NCBI GenBank assembly: GCA_004014935.1
Contig: CP025325.1
Span: 1,178,001-1,242,000 of the forward strand
Direction: 5' to 3'
Length of the DNA: 64,000 nt
Source of the DNA: Saccharomycopsis malanga
Taxonomy: Eukaryota > Ascomycota > Saccharomycetes > Ascoideales > Saccharomycopsidaceae
Position numbers and translations under genes: made by a program. Position 1 is the first letter of the stretch. Each line of letters begins with the position of its first letter. Shown piece after piece: positions 1 through 8,517 of the stretch. A model generated the notes under the pieces. It did not search any database. It saw only the letters and a program-made list of their open reading frames with translations, and was not told the origin of the DNA.

Positions 1-572
1 TGCTCTTTTTCGATGGCTTTTTCTTCCCAGCGTTCACATTGCAGTTTGTTATCATGATGCCCAAAGTCGAAACCGTAGAGTTTGTTCTCACCATCATTGT
101 CATACCCGTAAGCATTGCTCTCTTGGTGTTTGCCAACTATTCTGCCGCTAACGAGATACTTTACGGATCTCTAGTCTGTTTGGTGGGTTACTTTTTAGGC
201 CTTGTGTATGCCTTTTTCAAAATTGTACGAATCTATACCCATAACACTGATCCTCACCAATATTACCCTGGTAGAAAGTCTCTTACTTTATTTGCTGTCT
301 TCTCCATCTTATTGCTTTTCATCTCATTGTTTCTAGGTATCACCGTCACAAGAAACTTTAACAAAGGCTTGAAACCGGTGGTGTCCAAGTCTTGGACCCG
401 CAGAATGAATCATCTCAGAGGCGTCAGTGGCCATGAAGAACACGAATTGGGATTAAAAGCTCATAGAACAGATCACGTCGATGATACACCTCATTTGGAT
501 CAAAACACTTCGCTTAATTATGATTCCTATGTTAACAAACCACAAACAGTTCCTGCTATCATCGTTGATTAG
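1..572 (+). CDS. C-terminal part of a multi-pass membrane protein, probably UPF0658 family (partial)
   Basis: The frame is open from the left window edge, so the 5' part of the gene lies outside. The visible part has at least three hydrophobic segments: one after the VETVEF motif, one in the EILYGSLVCLVGYFLG region, and one after PGRKS. They are followed by the motif TRNFNKGLKP and a polar, His/Asp-rich tail of about 65 residues. A yeast membrane protein ending in an (N)FxKGLKP motif after the last membrane span recalls the UPF0658 Golgi membrane proteins; this is recognition from memory, not a search. The first in-frame ATG (about position 54) is probably an internal Met. Function is unknown for the family. 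The assignment is moderate; that this is a real 3' end of a membrane protein gene is more certain. Confidence 0.6.
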   Translation, partial: LFFDGFFFPAFTLQFVIMMPKVETVEFVLTIIVIPVSIALLVFANYSAANEILYGSLVCLVGYFLGLVYAFFKIVRIYTHNTDPHQYYPGRKSLTLFAVFSILLLFISLFLGITVTRNFNKGLKPVVSKSWTRRMNHLRGVSGHEEHELGLKAHRTDHVDDTPHLDQNTSLNYDSYVNKPQTVPAIIVD

Positions 573-906
573 CGGTGTGATTCGTTAGCTTGTTAATTGT
601 TTGTTGAGTTGTTTGTTGAACTGTTTTCAATTTTTTTTTGTCATTTGTTATTTGTTATTTGTTTTGTTGTTTCATCGCTGTTTTGCTGTTTGTACTTTCT
701 CATGTTTCATTTCATATATGATACTCTAGCATGTTTTTTGATACTCATTATTTGTTTGTTTTCAATTTCATTTACAATTCTTGCTACAGTTTTTAAAGTA
801 TAACTCGAAATCAAAGCTTTACAATATTGGTGTGATATTTATGAAAGTAGAAGAGCTTGCTAATTCTATAGTTATATATCAGTCGACATGGGTATCGGAA
901 ATCCAG

Positions 907-971
907 TAGGAAAAACCAATAGGAAAAACCAATAGGAAAAACTGATAGGAAAAACCATTAGGAAAAACCAT
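907..971. repeat. 13-bp tandem repeat, five units
   Basis: Five successive units of TAGGAAAAACCAA or close variants, in the gap between two convergent genes. The rest of 573-1218 is AT-rich and shows no convincing gene. Confidence 0.85.
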
Positions 972-1218
972 TAAAAATCAATTAAATCAAAACAAAATAA
1001 AAATAACTAGTTATTCAAATGCACTGACAATCTCCAGCTTTTTCAATTTAAACCATTTACTTGCAATGTCCACTTGAGCGAACTAATCGGGGAATTATCT
1101 TTTTCAAGATAATTCAAACCATTTCTACTTACATTAATTTTCTAATCAATAAACTATAGGTCTAAAATTCCCAATTATTACTATATAAACATCAAAGCCC
1201 CATCAACTAACAAAAAAA

Positions 1219-2019
1219 CTAATACATGATATTCTCCAAAAACTCTTTGGCCTCTTTATCAACACTTTGCCGGTTCTTGGTGCGCAACCGCTGGTATACT
1301 GGTTTATCTTTGCCGCTTTTATCTCCAAAATCTTTCTCCTGGTGATATTTCTGGTCATTAGTTTCGTTCTCCTCGTAATATTGATGATCCTTCTGCTCAT
1401 TCGTTTTGTTACTTTCGTAATATTGATGATCATTATCACTAATTGGTGTTACTCTCTCTGAAAGACGAAAAGCTGTGGCAAATTTTTCGTTCTCAATTTC
1501 CTTCTGTCTTGCCATTGTGTGCAAATCAAAATTGTTCTTCCTTATTACGGCTTTACTTATACTGTTTTTACCTACGAGTTTACTATTACTTACAGCTCTG
1601 GTGGACCGAACTAAAAAGTCTGGATCTGTCTCAAGTTTCCTGAGCAAGCTTTTCCGCAACTCATCAACTTTCATCTCTATTTGGTCTTCTGTCAACACAT
1701 CATTCGTCTTACCTTCCTCTTCAGCTTTTTCACTTATTTCTTCTAACTCATCACGTAACTCGCAACATCTCAACTCCACCAAACGCTTACGTTCATGTTC
1801 CACAATCTGGATATCGCTTTTGAAATTAAGCCGCCGCTGGAACTTCTCTTCATTCTTCTCATTCTTAAGCTTTAGTTGCTTTCGTGCCTCATACTTATTT
1901 GTATACGAATTGTACTTTGACGCCTGGCTGTTCGAATGTCTTGCCGCAAGATTCTTCTGAATAAACCCGTTAGTGCCACTGCCACGGGCACTAGGTAGCC
2001 CTATACCATTATACGACAT
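1219..2019 (-). CDS. CWC21: Pre-mRNA splicing factor Cwc21 (cwf21 domain)
   Basis: A 266-residue protein that begins MSYNGIGLPSARGSGTNG, the near-invariant start of the Cwc21/SRRM2 family. This segment sits near the 5' splice site and Prp8/Snu114 in the spliceosome. The cwf21 domain itself (about residues 55-115, rich in Glu/Lys/Arg and probably helical) follows, with the run RKRLVELRCCELRDEL. The rest is charged and low in complexity. Residues about 205-245 hold an imperfect tandem repeat of HQYYE-x-N-x-T-N-x-QK, visible as a repeated unit in the DNA. Yeast Cwc21 is about 135 residues, so this protein is long because of its C-terminal tail. The ATG at 2019 is the natural start because the conserved N-terminus begins there. 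The gene is divergent from RFA3, with 251 bp between the two start codons. Confidence 0.93.
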   Translation of the reverse strand: MSYNGIGLPSARGSGTNGFIQKNLAARHSNSQASKYNSYTNKYEARKQLKLKNEKNEEKFQRRLNFKSDIQIVEHERKRLVELRCCELRDELEEISEKAEEEGKTNDVLTEDQIEMKVDELRKSLLRKLETDPDFLVRSTRAVSNSKLVGKNSISKAVIRKNNFDLHTMARQKEIENEKFATAFRLSERVTPISDNDHQYYESNKTNEQKDHQYYEENETNDQKYHQEKDFGDKSGKDKPVYQRLRTKNRQSVDKEAKEFLENIMY

Positions 2020-2188
2020 TATATACCCTTGCTAATGCTCTAAATCTTATCTCATTCCTTTTTGACCCATTTTGAGTGGCACTGCAATCATCATCTCTTC
2101 CTTATACTTACTATAAAAAAAATTTAATATTACATAAACATTATGTAATGTGTTATGAGCACTGTACTGACACGATAAATGAAATGTG

Positions 2189-2211
2189 ACGCGTAATAGA
2201 TGTTATATAAG
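2189..2211 (+). promoter_or_regulatory. MluI cell-cycle box and TATA element upstream of RFA3
   Basis: ACGCGT at 2189-2194 is the core of the MBF-bound MCB element that drives G1/S expression of replication genes in yeasts. TTATATAAG follows at 2203-2211, 60-68 bp before the RFA3 start codon. That an MCB sits before an RPA subunit gene fits known RPA regulation. The site also lies in the CWC21 upstream region, but the TATA orientation and distance favour RFA3. Confidence 0.6.
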
Positions 2212-2270
2212 TTTGAGCTCATCGGTGGCAAACTGATAGTAATCAATATCCAGTAATATCAACATATACA

Positions 2271-2653
2271 ATGTCAGACGCTACTCCTAGAGTTGATGCT
2301 ACTTTGCTTGATGGTTACAAGAATAAGATTGTGCGTGTGATAGGCAAGATACAGGTGGTCAATGGCGATTCTGCGGTTTTTGACTCAAATGGCACCATAA
2401 AGCTTCTTCTTTCGCCTGATATTGTGTTACAGGAACATTTATATTATGAAATCACTTGCAAGGTGAGTGAGGATTTGAGTGTTCGTGCTTTGAGCAGCAT
2501 TGAACTAGGTCCATCAATAAGTAAGTAATGCCAATCCCTATTTTTTTTTTCATTTTTAAATTAATCACATATGATCACAACTAACAAGCAGATACCAATG
2601 CTGCCAATGCGTTGGTGAGATATTCTCAAAGATTTCCTGAGCTTTTCGTGTAG
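2271..2653 (+). CDS. RFA3: Replication protein A small subunit (RPA14/Rfa3), one intron
   Basis: Exon 1 (2271-2520) encodes an OB-fold start with VDATLLDGYKNKIVRVIGKI, typical of Rfa3, the small subunit of the single-stranded-DNA-binding RPA trimer. Reading on gives a stop right after a GTAAGT donor at 2521. Splicing to 2592 (branch ACTAAC at 2580-2585, CAG at 2589-2591) adds a tail ending ANALVRYSQRFPELFV, which matches the C-terminal helix needed for trimerisation. The product is 103 residues. The acceptor is a tandem AAGCAG, so use of AAG (exon from 2589) would give a protein one residue longer with the changed junction residues Thr-Asp. The family is normally 110-125 residues. Divergent from CWC21. 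Confidence 0.9.
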
Positions 2654-3273
2654 CTTGTCTCATCTAGTTAAGTAGATCGTATGGTCCAGTTAGGGCCAGA
2701 CATTATTAATCATTAATACGATTTGCTGCAGCCAATTGTTCAAACAATTGGTCGAAATATGGGGTCTGATTTATTGCGGGATTTTTATTGGCTCGTTTTG
2801 CAGATCATGGGATATAAGAGCTATTTCCATCTGCTATATTTTTATTGTTTCTCTTTATCTGAGGCAGCTTCTTGCCACTTTTAGTCGAATACTTGTTCTG
2901 GTACCAAGTCATTATGTGTTTTGAGATGTGATTTTTATAGAAAGTAGCTTGAGAAATCTTAATTGGCTTATTTTACACTAAATAATAGTAGCTTGAGAAA
3001 TCTTTAATTGATGTATTTTATACTAAATAATAAGCAGAGCTGTAATCTACGCATGTTGCTGTTTGGCTGATCAGCCCTCAAGTGGAGCTTTAAGATTTGT
3101 AGACAGTAACACTCAGCGAGTTTGAAAAGATGTCTAGATTTACGTATCTTTTGAGACAGTTGTCAACATGCGAACGTTAACATTACCGGAAACTGTATGA
3201 CAGTACGTATACAATATAATGGTATATTGAAAAGTAGATTTTGAAGTATTAAGATGATCAGTATATACTACTG
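2654..3273. other. Intergenic stretch without a supported gene
   Basis: AT-rich DNA between RFA3 and the SINE-like copy. Imperfectly repeated phrases such as GTAGCTTGAGAAATC occur at about 2945 and 2988. The short open frame at 2736-2924 has no recognisable features. The last 17 bp (3257-3273) are the left target-site duplication of the adjacent element. Confidence 0.5.
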
Positions 3274-3680
3274 GCCGGATGGCTCAGTGGTTAGTGCTCT
3301 AGGAGAAGAGAAAAAGGCCTGGTAGGATAATTTGGCAGATGGTAGTCTGAGACCTAACAAGTTCAAGAACTTGATTCCCAACAGGATCACTTTTACTCGC
3401 TGCTTTTACAATGTTGAACAGTCAAGTGCAACTGCCTGAAACACAGCCTAGACTCTCAAGATGAACACTTTTACTTGCTGCTTTTTATGATGCTGAACGT
3501 GGTTCCAGAGGCAAAATGCAACTGTCTGAAACACAACCTAGACCAAAGTCTCGTGCTTAGTTTCCAACCAAATGGGTAAAAAGATTATGATTGACAGTTT
3601 ATGATTGGGCTTTACCAATTCCCATTAGACATATCGCATATATACGAAACTGATATGTACTGGGCTCGAAATATATTATT
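3274..3680 (+). mobile_element. tRNA-derived SINE-like element, copy A, with 17-bp target-site duplication
   Basis: The head carries the A box TGGCTCAGTGG at 3280-3290. The body contains the family phrases TTTACTCGCTGCTTTT, CAACTGTCTGAAACAC and CATATATACGAAACTGATAT, and the copy ends ACTGGGCTCGAAATAT plus a short ATT tail. The 17 bases ATCAGTATATACTACTG occur at 3257-3273 and again, perfectly, at 3681-3697, exactly flanking the element. It is longer than other copies because the segment around TTTTACT(C/T)GCTGCTTTT is present twice. Confidence 0.88.
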
Positions 3681-3690
3681 ATCAGTATAT

Positions 3691-3762
3691 ACTACTGAAA
3701 GTGGCTTATATTATTGAAAGTGGTCTATATTATTGAAAGTGGTCTATATTATTGAAAGTGAC
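3691..3762. repeat. 19-bp tandem repeat (TATTATTGAAAGTGG unit)
   Basis: About 3.5 units of (TC)TATATTATTGAAAGTGG begin inside the right target-site duplication of SINE copy A. The ACTACTGAAAGTGG of the duplicated target looks like the founding unit. Confidence 0.8.
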
Positions 3763-3998
3763 TTTAAATGTAGGCTTGTAGTAGTTGTATAAAAAGGCAA
3801 AGTTTTTATCAAGCCTTTTTCAAAAAAGCGCCTCTACTATACCATTATAAACTGTTTACCAATACATTCACTATAGCAAAACATCTTGGATCCTACAATA
3901 AAGGTCACCCAATAAACCAAATGTATAATATTAGAATGCTGACAATGAATATGAACAAATTAACAAAAAAAACGTTGAATAGAAATGCTCAGCAAACA

Positions 3999-4772
3999 TT
4001 AATGACTAAAAATAATGCTTGAATTCAAGCAATGTGCTGCCTCGATCTTGCTCAACAAGTAACAAGGGTTGAATTTGATAAACTTGATAGCCAAAGTGTA
4101 ATTTTCAAAAACTTCATAATCGTAATCAAACTGAGGAGGTTCCACTCCATATTTCTCAAGCGAATAGCTGATCTGCCAGCAGCCGTTGTTTTGTAAGGTC
4201 AAACAATTGTCTTGGGCCAGTAGAACTGATTTACGAACTTTTTCATTGATTTCTAGCAATTTTGTTCTCTTTGAACGGTCTTCTTCTTTGCAAACCAAAG
4301 CAAGAGTTATTTTGAAAAACGTCGAATCTTCATTGACCAATAATGGAATATTAGTGTGCAAATCTTGAAGCTTCCTCTGCACTACGCTAGTCTCGTCTAC
4401 GGTGCTCAGTTTGCTGAAAGATGTCTCCGACTCGTTGAAGAGATTCTTTGTAAGAATCATGTTGTCCAATCCTACCGAGACATCTTCGAGACCATTTACA
4501 AATGAGTCGCAGCTCTTTCTAGTGTTGATTTCATAGTAGAACTTGTCATTGGCAGAAACCTTGTTGCACGGAGAGTAGAAACTAAGTAAATACTTGGAAA
4601 GCAGATGCTCCTTGCTCTTAAAACCTGCTGTCTGCACTCTTTGTTCAAGAGAGGCCAACGTTAAGGCCCTGACCTGCTTGGAACACCGCAAGAGACTAAC
4701 ACACGTTGTGACATCTGCCTGGTGAACTATAAGAAGCTTAATTTCCAATGGAAGTCCTGAAAAATGCTGCAT
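3999..4772 (-). CDS. F-box-like protein
   Basis: A 257-residue protein from the ATG at 4772; a longer frame would need a TTG start. Residues about 5-45 (HFSGLPLEIKLLIVHQ, then LLRCSKQVRALTLAS) match the F-box pattern LPxEIxxxIxxxxDxxxxxxLxxCSKxxR. This motif docks substrate adaptors to Skp1 in SCF ubiquitin ligases. No LRR, WD40 or other substrate domain is recognisable in the rest, which is probably mostly helical. The family member is not identified, and the substrate cannot be inferred from the neighbours. Confidence 0.7.
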   Translation of the reverse strand: MQHFSGLPLEIKLLIVHQADVTTCVSLLRCSKQVRALTLASLEQRVQTAGFKSKEHLLSKYLLSFYSPCNKVSANDKFYYEINTRKSCDSFVNGLEDVSVGLDNMILTKNLFNESETSFSKLSTVDETSVVQRKLQDLHTNIPLLVNEDSTFFKITLALVCKEEDRSKRTKLLEINEKVRKSVLLAQDNCLTLQNNGCWQISYSLEKYGVEPPQFDYDYEVFENYTLAIKFIKFNPCYLLSKIEAAHCLNSSIIFSH

Positions 4773-4920
4773 GTTGAATATTAACAACTAAATCAACCAA
4801 CGCTATATTTCCATAGTCTTGGTTGTCAGTACAAGCTCTTTGTGATAAACGTCTTCACAAATCTTTAAATACTAAAACAGAAAAAAAAAAAAGATTCAGA
4901 AAAAGAAACAAAATACCACT

Positions 4921-4941
4921 ATATATATATATATATATATA
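4921..4941. repeat. (AT)n microsatellite
   Basis: About ten uninterrupted AT dinucleotides about 150 bp upstream of the F-box gene start codon. Confidence 0.9.
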
Positions 4942-5525
4942 CCCATCTTTTTAAAGCTCGTGGTGACTCAAAATGTCTCCCGAGAATCACCGGGGCATTA
5001 CGGGTTTCCCCGGGTCCGTCTCCTCCCTGGTGAATTGAGTGTCAGCATTACAATTATCCAATGCCTTTCCCTTGGTCTATTCTACATTACCAAACCTCTC
5101 AGGCCTCTGGGCAGCCATATATAGTATTCTAGCTTTTTCAAACAAATCGCCAAATTATAGCCTCTCAAGCATAAAGAGGGGCATCTTGACATTGAAATTT
5201 TACCTTACTTGACTTTAACGGAGAAAAAAGAAAAAGAAGAAGAAAAAGAAAACCTCATGTGAAATTATGTATGAGTCTGATGATACGTGCAGTATTATAC
5301 ATAGCTGGACATATATATGCGCCCATACACCACCATGCATGCAGGCGCACGCCATTCGCGTTCTCTTACGGTTTGGTTTCCTCGAGCTACATGCATGGTG
5401 TTGTTGCCAGAGTAAAAAATTTGAGACAATGCTAATCTTTAGTACTATCTGATGGCAATAATTTACCCGTAGACAGATGCATAATCTTATTACGGTTTTT
5501 GAAGCAAGATTTGGAGGTTTACATC

Positions 5526-5533
5526 TATAAATA
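5526..5533 (+). promoter_or_regulatory. TATA box of the small Cys-rich gene
   Basis: TATAAATA lies 109 bp before the ATG at 5642, in an otherwise A/T- and pyrimidine-rich leader. The distance suits a strongly inducible yeast promoter. Confidence 0.5.
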
Positions 5534-5641
5534 CTGGCTCTATCCCCCGATTGTACAATTGAAAACACCTTTTTTTTTCCAATATAAAAACAAAACAGCG
5601 TGTTTATACTATCTGAACCACATTATCACTTATCACACACA

Positions 5642-5728
5642 ATGCCTTACGAACCAGTTTGCTTTAACGACCCAGAATGCAGCAACGATTCTGACTCCAA
5701 GTGCGAAGGATGCACCTGTGGAAAATAA
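5642..5728 (+). CDS. 28-residue Cys-rich peptide, metallothionein-like
   Basis: An ATG at 5642 opens a 28-codon frame with Cys at 7, 13, 21, 24 and 26. It ends in CEGCTCGK, a C-x2-C-x-C cluster like those of small fungal copper metallothioneins. Asp, Glu, Ser and Lys dominate the rest; aromatics are one Tyr and one Phe. There is a good TATA box upstream and A-rich leader sequence (CACACAATG at the start). Five cysteines are few for a metallothionein (Neurospora's 26-residue peptide has seven), so a short metal-binding peptide of another type is possible. The region on both sides (4773-5641 and 5729-6666) has no other convincing gene, so this isolated promoter-like region needs a product, which supports the call. 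Confidence 0.5.
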   Translation: MPYEPVCFNDPECSNDSDSKCEGCTCGK

Positions 5729-6666
5729 GCTGCAGAGGTCAATGCAGAGATGCTGATTACAGCATGAGATTGCTGCTTGTTTATTTGATTCGTTTCTATA
5801 TACTTTTTGGTTTATTGTGAATTCACACTCGGTAAATATAGTTTTAAAGAGATTATTTGTAGTGTAAGGTTTTGTATAGCGCCAGTGCAGGGTCCACCCT
5901 ATGACCAACTGGGTATGTTTAGTAAATGATGTCCAGTGGTTGGCCAGCTTTTGCAGCATTGTGCATGGCTATAGGGATCCAATATGCAACCAACTGTATG
6001 ATTCATATGAGGTTCACCTTCAAGTGCATACATCTTGGTCAGAGACGTATGTAATTTTAATAGCTTAAAGGTTGATAAAATGAGTAGATGAGCTTGCGGT
6101 AGTGAGTTATAGTGGCATGTTACTGAAATGAAGGGGTGGGGGGTAAAAAAGGAAAGAATGAGTTGCATAAGGAAACAGATTTTATCATACGATTGATACG
6201 CTACACTACAAGTGGTGTGTTTTAGACTGTCGGAGACATTATTTATAGAGGCCGTTTGAACGTATTTTGTAAGAATTGGATTTGTATGAGACTTGCTATT
6301 GAAATACAATACATTGGAACCATAAGGAAAGAAAAGATGCAAATTTCAAACCAAAGAGTCAAATGCAAAAGGTGTCAATACATCAAAGATGTGCAAATAT
6401 TCATAGTAACCAAGCATTGATAGAAATTAATGCCTCTTTAGGTTAGGCCACCAAATGGTGTCCAATGGTACCATCCAGATGGAGCCTCCAAAAGCGGACT
6501 TTGTCCGTCCGGATATCGGAGAAGTGTTACCCTGCGGAAGAGCTGACTAAAAAGAAAGTGCAATAAGCGGGAGAGGATGAGGAAGAAATATATATATGAT
6601 TGAATATTTGGTGGCGATAGAGACCGCAATAGCAATTTACACTGGTTGATTATTTTATTAGATAGT

Positions 6667-8085
6667 ATGACCATGATGAGAAATATGCGAGGTTCGTTGA
6701 AATTGGCGCAAACATCGTTTAGAAGCGTTGTTTTGGCGAGAAGTATTAGTAATTCGAGCAAATCATTGTTGGCCACACCAGCTTTGGACGAGGCTGGTAA
6801 ATACGATTTAAAAAACAAAATACCAAGTTCGGGCAAAGAAGCGCTCAAGAATGCATTTCGCAAGGACGAAACCGCGGGAACCAGACCGATTTATTTAGAC
6901 ATGCAGGCCACAACTCCTACGGATCCGAGAGTGTTGGATGTGATGCTTGATTTTTACACGGGATTGTATGGGAATCCGCACTCGAGAACACATGCGTATG
7001 GCTGGGAGACAGACAAGGAGGTGGAGAAGGCACGGAAATATATTGCCGATGTGATCAATGCGGATCCCAAAGAGATCATTTTCACGTCGGGGGCGACGGA
7101 ATCAAACAATATGGCGCTAAAAGGCGTTCCGCGGTTCTACAAGTCTACCAAGAGGCACATCATCACCGTGCAGACCGAACATAAGTGTGTGCTCAACTCC
7201 GCAAGACATTTGCAAGACGAGGGCTTCGAGGTGTCGTATTTGCCCGTACGCGAGGACGGTTTGGTGGATCTAGAGCTTTTGGAGAAGAGCATCCGGAAAG
7301 ACACGTGTATAGTGTCGGTTATGGGCGTCAACAACGAGATTGGCGTCATACAGCCTTTGGAGGAGATTGGACGGCTTTGTAAGAAACACAAGGTGTTTTT
7401 CCACACCGACTGTGCACAAGCATACGGCAAGATTCCTTTGGACGTCAACAAAATGAACATCGACTTGATGAGTATCTCGTCGCACAAGATCTACGGCCCA
7501 AAGGGCATGGGCGCCATATATATCAGAAGACGGCCAAGAGTTAGATTGGATCCTATAATAACCGGCGGTGGCCAGGAAAGAGGGATCAGATCCGGCACCT
7601 TGGCGCCCCCATTGGTCTGTGGCTTTGGCGAGGCCGCCAGATTGATGGTTTCCGAACGCGAATTGGACTCCCAGCATATCCAGACGTTGTCTGACAGATT
7701 GAAGTCCGGTTTGCTTTCCATCGAAGACACAATCTTGAATGGATCTGCCGAGCATCGTTTCCCAGGCTGTGTCAACATCTCCTTTGCCTACATTGAAGGC
7801 GAGTCTCTCTTGATGGCTCTTAATGACATTGCCTTGAGCTCCGGTAGTGCTTGTACAAGTGCCTCTTTAGAGCCGTCTTATGTGTTGCACGCCCTCGGCG
7901 CCGACGACGCTTTGGCCCATTCGTCAATCAGATTTGGTATTGGCAGATTCACAACCAAAGAGGAGGTCGATTACGTTATTGAGGCAATCCACAAGAGAGT
8001 CCACTTTTTGAGAGAGTTGAGTCCGCTTTGGGAAATGAAACAAGAAGGTATTGATTTGAATTCCATCCAATGGTCTGGTCATTAG
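6667..8085 (+). CDS. NFS1: Mitochondrial cysteine desulfurase Nfs1
   Basis: A 472-residue class V PLP enzyme that takes sulfur from cysteine for Fe-S cluster assembly and tRNA thiolation. The start is taken as the ATG at 6667. Several further Met codons follow closely, and the first ~70 residues are rich in Arg/Ser/Leu with few acids, as in a mitochondrial presequence. Visible landmarks: YLDMQATTPTDPRVLD at the start of the enzyme, FTSGATESNN, the PLP-lysine motif SSHKIYGPKG, GGGQERGIRSGT, and the active-site Cys loop SGSACTSASLEPS. The C-terminus ends SIQWSGH as in other eukaryotic Nfs1. Codon use is strongly biased and no in-frame CTG was found. A tandem hairpin repeat begins about 14 bp after the stop. 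Confidence 0.98.
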   Translation: MTMMRNMRGSLKLAQTSFRSVVLARSISNSSKSLLATPALDEAGKYDLKNKIPSSGKEALKNAFRKDETAGTRPIYLDMQATTPTDPRVLDVMLDFYTGLYGNPHSRTHAYGWETDKEVEKARKYIADVINADPKEIIFTSGATESNNMALKGVPRFYKSTKRHIITVQTEHKCVLNSARHLQDEGFEVSYLPVREDGLVDLELLEKSIRKDTCIVSVMGVNNEIGVIQPLEEIGRLCKKHKVFFHTDCAQAYGKIPLDVNKMNIDLMSISSHKIYGPKGMGAIYIRRRPRVRLDPIITGGGQERGIRSGTLAPPLVCGFGEAARLMVSERELDSQHIQTLSDRLKSGLLSIEDTILNGSAEHRFPGCVNISFAYIEGESLLMALNDIALSSGSACTSASLEPSYVLHALGADDALAHSSIRFGIGRFTTKEEVDYVIEAIHKRVHFLRELSPLWEMKQEGIDLNSIQWSGH

Positions 8086-8098
8086 TTCTTTTTGACTA

Positions 8099-8445
8099 AT
8101 ATAAGCCTTGCCGAAGGCAAGTGCGGTAAATATGTAAAGAAGAAGCATAAATATAAGCCTTGCCGAAGGCAAGTGCGATAAATAAATAAAGAAGTGTAAA
8201 TATAAGCGTTGCCGTAGGCAAGTGTGATAAATAGATGAAGAAAAAGTGTAAATATAAGCCTTGCCGTAGGCAAGTGCCATAAATCTATAAAAAAGTGGAA
8301 ATATAAGCCAACTGTGTTAAATATATAAAGAAGTGAAGATTAGACAAGTGTAAATAATAGCCAACTTTGATAAATCTATAAAAAAGTGTAAATAATAGCC
8401 TTCGGCAAATGTGAAGAATTTATACAAAGAAAGTGTAAATAGTAG
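8099..8445. repeat. Minisatellite of ~50-bp units with a hairpin, directly 3' of NFS1
   Basis: About seven degenerate units of 37-53 bp. The first four each hold CTTGCCGAAGGCAAG or CTTGCCGTAGGCAAG (or one-base variants), which can fold into a 6-bp stem with a 3-base loop, followed by AAATATAAA/GTGTAAAT. Later units lose the palindrome. The array begins in the 3' untranslated region of NFS1 and runs into a SINE-like fragment. Confidence 0.85.
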
Positions 8446-8449
8446 CCCT

Positions 8450-8517
8450 TGAGCCTCTTCTGTCTTTTCTCTCTTCTGCTAGAGCACTCACTAACCACTG
8501 AGCCATCCTCCTGTCCC
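8450..8517 (-). mobile_element. SINE-like copy B (head fragment)
   Basis: The reverse strand reads GGATGGCTCAGTGGTTAGTG followed by a CTCT...AGAGAGAAAAGAC segment, the A-box half of the family head. No body or tail is present. Confidence 0.65.

Noticed and set aside
597-803. 68-codon Phe/Leu/Cys-rich frame
   Set aside because: Low-complexity T-rich 3' flank of the first gene; no ATG start.
1475-1960. 161-codon open frame on the + strand
   Set aside because: Antisense shadow of CWC21; Ser/Phe/Leu-rich composition comes from the Glu/Lys codons of the real gene.
5215-5568. 117-codon reverse-strand frame upstream of the Cys-rich peptide gene
   Set aside because: Ends in a run of Phe coded by a GAAGAAAAAG tract, has no features, and overlaps the promoter and TATA of the small gene.
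5633-6342. Overlapping reverse-strand frames of 108 and 147 codons
   Set aside because: One lies antisense to the Cys-rich gene, both lack motifs and have Cys/His/Ser-rich random composition.
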